Shown here piece by piece: positions 60,784-64,000 of a stretch of DNA of 64,000 nt; position 1 is the stretch's first letter; each line of letters starts with the position of its first letter. Made by a program: the position numbers and the translations under genes. The notes under the pieces were generated by a model. That model ran no database searches and was not told the DNA's origin. It was given only the letters and a program-made list of their open reading frames with translations. This DNA comes from Eubacteriales bacterium (lineage in GTDB: Bacteria > Bacillota > Clostridia > Christensenellales > Aristaeellaceae), in the NCBI GenBank assembly GCA_028705775.1, contig JAQWCW010000009.1, positions 27,818 to 91,817 on the forward strand. The letters run 5' to 3'.

Positions 60784-60812
60784 ATGATAACCTAATCAAT
60801 CCGCACAATCAA
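60784..60812 (-). promoter_or_regulatory. Promoter of the THF riboswitch-folT transcript
   Basis: On the minus strand TTGATT and TATCAT are separated by exactly 17 bases and end about 25 bases before the aptamer. The 317-base gap before folT is fully accounted for by promoter, aptamer and platform. Confidence 0.72.
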
Positions 60813-60881
60813 TAAGAAAAACAGAGATAGTGCAGCATTTACGCCGGAAAGCCTATGCGGCGGAGAATAAAAGCAAAGACC

Positions 60882-62693
60882 TTACGCCTTTTCTATTATG
60901 AATTTATAATCATATTCCGACTGTCCCCCGTCTGAAAGCGCCAACCGCCAAAGGCTTCCGGGGAAGGAATGAGCCATTCTTCCGTCAGTCACGGGGATTT
61001 CCGAAACGCTGTATTTCATCCCGTAAGGAAAGGAAAGCTTCAGCCCTGCGATATATGCTTGCGAGCCTTTGATATCCGGCTTTTCCCTTACGATAAACAC
61101 CCACTCAACCTCTGATTCGCTATTAAGGGAAAGCTTATCCGTTATCATAACTTTGCTATCGCAAAAGCGCATTGAGCGAAGGTAGGAAGCTGCTCCCGCT
61201 TCTTCCGGATAGGCGGTGCGAAGCTGCATTGATATTCCGTCAGACTCGATTGTGACATTCTCGGCAGCCGCTTTGCTTCCGCTAATCTGCTCAAAGCCGT
61301 TTATAACGGGAACGGAATGATTCATGCTCCTTGTATTCCATAGCGTGTAGCGCTTATCGGAAAAGGTGAGCGCAGTATATGTCATGTTCCCCGCGTCCAC
61401 AAACACCGGCTCGCCGCGATAATAAACGATGAATTCGCCCAAATCATTGTGATTGTGACTCTCGTTATTGTTGCCGCCCTTCATAGCGGCGTAGATATCC
61501 CCTGCTTTTTTGGCGAACACCTCAAGCCCGCAAGAGCCAATCGCAGGTTCGTCGCACAAAGACCTCTCGAACTTAGGCGCGAACACCTTGCAAAGCACGC
61601 GATAGAATTCGGGAGTATCGGACGGAAACACGGATTCTTCCCTCGTCCGAACCTCGCAGCCGAGGTTTTTGAGGGCGCTTTGATTTGTTAGCGTTCCATA
61701 GGTATAGAGGCGCTCCGCGTCAAGTTTAGGCTTTGCGTCGCAATCCGCAAAATTCCAGAACCATTCGCCGCTTATGTGCGCCCTTACAGGAAACATACCA
61801 ATCGCTTTAATCTTTTCATCGTCGTAAAGATTAACCTTGCCGCCCGTCAAGCGATAAATGTGCTCAAGGCAATCAAGCAGCGAGCCGCCTGCCATATTCC
61901 AATAGCCGACGCCCTCGTCGCACCCGCCGTCAAAGGGCAGCGTGTCAATATACCTGTCCAGCATTTCCATCGCCCTGCTGATTACTCTTTGCAGCTTCCA
62001 ATCATCGTCCTCGCAGATTGAAGCAGAGACAAGCACATTCGATACAATCCACGGAGTCCAGTTGTTTATATCCTTGCGCGTAACGCCCATCCACCAGAAA
62101 TCGTCCCGATGAAGGAACGGCTCAATAATGCGGTGAAGAACCTCGCTCTTTACGCGGCGGGTTATCAGCGGCGTTACCTCGTCAAGCTCCTGCGAAAGAA
62201 GCGATAGCGCAAGTGAAAGCGTAGCGCCCGTCTGCGCGGCGAGCAAGTCTATATAAGGGTCGTCTTTTTCAGGAAGGGAATGAGCATAAAACGCAGAAAC
62301 GCCCATCGACGCGCTTGCGTTGTGCGCAGAAATTCCCCAGAAGGTTTCCTCGCAGATAAGCCACAAGCCGTCGATAATCTCGTCAAGCCGGCTTTTGTCA
62401 TAAAAAACACATTCATGAATTATCGCTGCAATCAGCTTTTTACGTCGCTCAAAATACGGCTTCTCATATGCAACGCGGCTTCCTGCTGAAACAAACGCGA
62501 TAAAATCCCGCGCACGAAGAAGCGGATACTCAGTTTTTGAGTATCTGCGGGCGTTTTCGGCAGTCTCCGCTTTGATATTATCCGAAAGCGCGTTCCAGCT
62601 TTCGCGGTTTTTCGCTTTCGGAAACGGCGCTCGGTCTCGTTTGCAGGCAAGCATTTCTGAAAGAGATTTATCCTTGAGGAATTCCTTGAACAT
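60882..62693 (-). CDS. Heparinase II/III-like polysaccharide lyase or related protein
   Basis: The 603-residue protein has an N-terminal alpha/alpha toroid (about 60-380, for example EETFWGISAHNASASMGVSAFY and the DEGVGYWNMAGG loop). The C-terminal heparinase II/III beta domain contains AAMKGGNNNESHNHNDLGEF, with Asn/His residues as metal or base candidates, and GEPVFVDAGNMTY. No signal peptide is seen, so it works in the cytoplasm on imported uronate-containing or mannuronate oligosaccharides. The start ATG 62693 is 29 bases after the DUF3842 gene. The ribosome site is weak, which suggests coupling. Substrate unknown. Confidence 0.85.
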   Translation of the reverse strand: MFKEFLKDKSLSEMLACKRDRAPFPKAKNRESWNALSDNIKAETAENARRYSKTEYPLLRARDFIAFVSAGSRVAYEKPYFERRKKLIAAIIHECVFYDKSRLDEIIDGLWLICEETFWGISAHNASASMGVSAFYAHSLPEKDDPYIDLLAAQTGATLSLALSLLSQELDEVTPLITRRVKSEVLHRIIEPFLHRDDFWWMGVTRKDINNWTPWIVSNVLVSASICEDDDWKLQRVISRAMEMLDRYIDTLPFDGGCDEGVGYWNMAGGSLLDCLEHIYRLTGGKVNLYDDEKIKAIGMFPVRAHISGEWFWNFADCDAKPKLDAERLYTYGTLTNQSALKNLGCEVRTREESVFPSDTPEFYRVLCKVFAPKFERSLCDEPAIGSCGLEVFAKKAGDIYAAMKGGNNNESHNHNDLGEFIVYYRGEPVFVDAGNMTYTALTFSDKRYTLWNTRSMNHSVPVINGFEQISGSKAAAENVTIESDGISMQLRTAYPEEAGAASYLRSMRFCDSKVMITDKLSLNSESEVEWVFIVREKPDIKGSQAYIAGLKLSFPYGMKYSVSEIPVTDGRMAHSFPGSLWRLALSDGGQSEYDYKFIIEKA

Positions 62694-62722
62694 TCGTATC
62701 ACCCATTCCGCATTCTTGCGAA

Positions 62723-63142
62723 TTATACAGCTTGCTTTTCCGCGATTTCCGCTATCCTTTGGGCAGCGTCCGAAACGAGCGTTGAGAGCGGCGCGGACGG
62801 AACACCTGCAACGATATTGCTGCAATGATTAACGGGAATAAGCACCCTTACCGCGGAGCTTCTGCCCACGCAGAGCGCAATTCTGGGCGTTATTTCTCCC
62901 AGCATCGAGTCGGCGATAACGATGCCTATCGGCCCGACGATAATGTCTGCGTCGGCGGCTGCGCAGGCGGCGGCGTTTTCGCCCGTTGCGGCAAGCTTCA
63001 CTCCTGATTTGAGCATATTCGCGGTTGCAAGCGCATTTGTCCCGACGCAGACAAGCTCATGCTTCGGAAGCAGTTCAAGTATCTTTTCCGCAACCTGCCG
63101 CCCAAGACCTCCGCCCTGCCCGTCAATAACAACAATCTTCAT
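62723..63142 (-). CDS. DUF3842 family protein
   Basis: The 139-residue protein starts at ATG 63142, eight bases behind GGAGG. It opens with KIVVIDGQGGGLGRQVAEKI, a glycine-rich loop of a Rossmann-like fold. DADIIVGPIGIVIADSMLGEI and VGRSSAVRVLIPVNHCSNIV follow and mark the DUF3842 family of Clostridia. The fold suggests nucleotide binding, but no function is known. It has a strong promoter and an AAACGTTT element in its leader. The heparinase-like gene follows 29 bases on, so both may be controlled by a sugar regulator. Confidence 0.85.
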   Translation of the reverse strand: MKIVVIDGQGGGLGRQVAEKILELLPKHELVCVGTNALATANMLKSGVKLAATGENAAACAAADADIIVGPIGIVIADSMLGEITPRIALCVGRSSAVRVLIPVNHCSNIVAGVPSAPLSTLVSDAAQRIAEIAEKQAV

Positions 63143-63157
63143 TTTCAGCGCCTCCAT

Positions 63158-63165
63158 AAAACGTT
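63158..63165. promoter_or_regulatory. AAACGTTT palindrome in the DUF3842/heparinase leader
   Basis: The element lies between promoter and ribosome site, about +10 to +17 of the minus-strand transcript, in the context ATAAAACGTTTAG. It shares the core ATAAAACGTTT with the site at 43723. Confidence 0.4.
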
Positions 63166-63181
63166 TAGCCTCTCTAAAAAC

Positions 63182-63210
63182 AGAATAGTATCAATATCGC
63201 CTTTTGTCAA
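63182..63210 (-). promoter_or_regulatory. Strong sigma-A promoter for DUF3842 and the heparinase-like gene
   Basis: On the minus strand TTGACA (perfect) and TATTCT are separated by exactly 17 bases, about 40 bases upstream of the ATG. Confidence 0.82.
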
Positions 63211-63222
63211 CAGAAACGCAGA

Positions 63223-63251
63223 TTTCCGAAAACGCATTACTGTGATATAAT
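63223..63251 (+). promoter_or_regulatory. Promoter for the P-loop kinase gene
   Basis: A perfect TATAAT lies 17 bases after TTTCCG. It is only 21 bases before the ATG, so the leader is short. Confidence 0.5.
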
Positions 63252-63272
63252 AACTCAAAAGGAGCGATGACG

Positions 63273-63833
63273 ATGAAGCTGGTAATCATATTCGGACCGC
63301 ACGCTGTCGGCAAAATGACAGTAGGTCAGGAACTGGCTAAGCAGACGGGGCTCAGGCTGTTTCGCAACCATATGACAATCGACATAGTGAGCGATTTGTT
63401 TGAAAACCTTCCTGCCGAGCGCAAAAGGCTTACCGAGCTTTTTCGTCATGAAATCTTCGATGCCTTTTCAAAATCCGATGAATACGGAATGATATTCACA
63501 TATATGTGGGCTTTGGATTCACAGGCTGATTGGGATTATGTAAACGCGCTGGAAAAGCTATATACAGAAAGAGGCGCGCAGGTTTACTATGCGGAGCTTG
63601 AAGCGCCGTTTGATATGCGTATTGAGCGCAACAAAACTGAAAACCGCCTACTCAATAAGCCCACGAAGCGCAACATCGAGAAATCCGAGAACCTTTTCAG
63701 GAGGCTTGAGTCTAAATACAGGCTGAACTCCTTCGACGGCGAGATAAAGAAGGAGAATTATATCAAGATTAACAACGCCGATATGCCTCCGGAGGAAGCG
63801 GCAAGGCGTATAAAAGAAGCTTTTTCGCTGTAA
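63273..63833 (+). CDS. P-loop kinase-like ATPase of unknown substrate
   Basis: The 186-residue protein begins with KLVIIFGPHAVGKMTVGQEL, in which GPHAVGKMT is a Walker A motif. The fold resembles shikimate/gluconate or nucleoside kinases. A later VYYAELEAPFDMRIERNKTE segment suggests the LID/substrate region. I chose ATG 63273, eight bases after GGAG; the ATG two codons earlier is too close to the site. It stands alone, opposite DUF3842. It may phosphorylate a small molecule or act in toxin-like or antibiotic modification. No substrate can be named. Confidence 0.7.
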   Translation: MKLVIIFGPHAVGKMTVGQELAKQTGLRLFRNHMTIDIVSDLFENLPAERKRLTELFRHEIFDAFSKSDEYGMIFTYMWALDSQADWDYVNALEKLYTERGAQVYYAELEAPFDMRIERNKTENRLLNKPTKRNIEKSENLFRRLESKYRLNSFDGEIKKENYIKINNADMPPEEAARRIKEAFSL

Positions 63834-63874
63834 ACCGAGCTTTCCGGCATATAAGTCGCAAAACGATTCTTTAC

Positions 63875-64000
63875 TGTAGGTTTGTCAAACATCTTGGACA
63901 GTGAAGTATTCACGAAGGAACTCCCTAGGGGAAGCCCAGTGGAGAGGGCGCATCGGCATGTTGTTGCTACGACTTTGGTGCACAGCTAGCTGTGCACCAA
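63875..64000. mobile_element. Possible edge of an insertion sequence at the window end
   Basis: From 63875 the sequence TGTAGGTTTGTCAAACATC and the following GGACAGT resemble the terminal repeat of a transposable element (IS3-like). A GTGAA-GTA-TTCAC palindrome follows at 63901-63913. There is no open gene of normal composition. The element would extend beyond the window, so this is only a suspicion from appearance. Confidence 0.3.
63975..64000. repeat. Perfect 26-bp palindrome at the window end
   Basis: TTGGTGCACAGCT and its exact reverse complement meet at CTAG. The repeat reaches the last base of the window. It could be part of a mobile element or a hairpin structure, or mark a contig edge. 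Confidence 0.85.

Overview
The window reads as chromosomal DNA of a spore-forming, Gram-positive member of the Clostridia. The evidence is a complete spoIIIAA-AH operon, dipicolinate synthase dpaAB, a YlbJ/SpoVV-like protein, a CotS-like kinase, an Asp23/AmaP envelope module, RNase J, sigma-A type promoters with 17-bp spacers and strong AGGAGG ribosome binding sites. GTG and TTG starts are common and TGA is a normal stop. Coding density is high. I saw no rRNA, tRNA, CRISPR array, prophage or intact insertion sequence. The metabolic genes (NfnAB, acetate kinase, iron alcohol dehydrogenase, GH5, GH65, heparinase-like lyase, NADP-GDH) suggest an anaerobic fermenter of plant or host glycans. The species cannot be named from this sequence.

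Layout. 0-3.6 kb (minus strand): partial U32 peptidase, mltG, ylbF-like gene, RNase J. The RNase J leader holds a promoter and an intrinsic terminator. 3.8-9.4 kb: a RseC-like gene, the spoIIIA operon and an L,D-transpeptidase gene that appears to share a sporulation promoter with it. 9.4-12.3 kb: thiI, cysteine desulfurase and a small membrane protein. 12.3-19.5 kb: one long unit, asp23-amaP-DUF2273-nusB-TsaD paralogue-folD-xseA-xseB-ispA-yuiD. 19.5-23.4 kb: cupin regulator, acyl-CoA synthetase, zinc ribbon, hisS. 23.5-29.2 kb (plus strand): dpaA, dpaB, a secreted protein, spoIIIE/ftsK. 29.2-35.6 kb (minus): ftsH, PHP phosphoesterase, VanW protein, secreted caspase-like peptidase. 35.7-40.0 kb: aroD, a 56-aa membrane peptide and a three-gene ABC transporter whose ATPase has lost its catalytic motifs. 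40.1-47.8 kb: nfnAB, iron ADH, GH5 (plus), pyrG, ackA. 48.0-50.2 kb (plus): tmcAL and ylbJ/spoVV. 50.2-55.9 kb: membrane-PlsC fusion, mscL with a zinc-ribbon tail, ABC-F ATPase (plus), CotS-like kinase. 56.1-63.8 kb: GH65 phosphorylase, gdhA, an ECF S component (folT-like) under a tetrahydrofolate riboswitch, a heparinase II/III-like lyase with DUF3842, and a P-loop kinase (plus). The last ~130 bases look like the edge of a mobile element and finish in a perfect 26-bp palindrome.

How the genes work together. Several genes make one sporulation set: SpoIIIA channel, DPA synthase, DPA-export candidate, SpoIIIE, YkuD and CotS-like kinase. The Asp23/AmaP, MltG, VanW, FtsH and caspase genes serve the envelope. 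NfnAB, GDH and the fermentative genes balance redox. The most notable single observation is a CTP synthase in which the glutaminase nucleophile cysteine is replaced by glycine.
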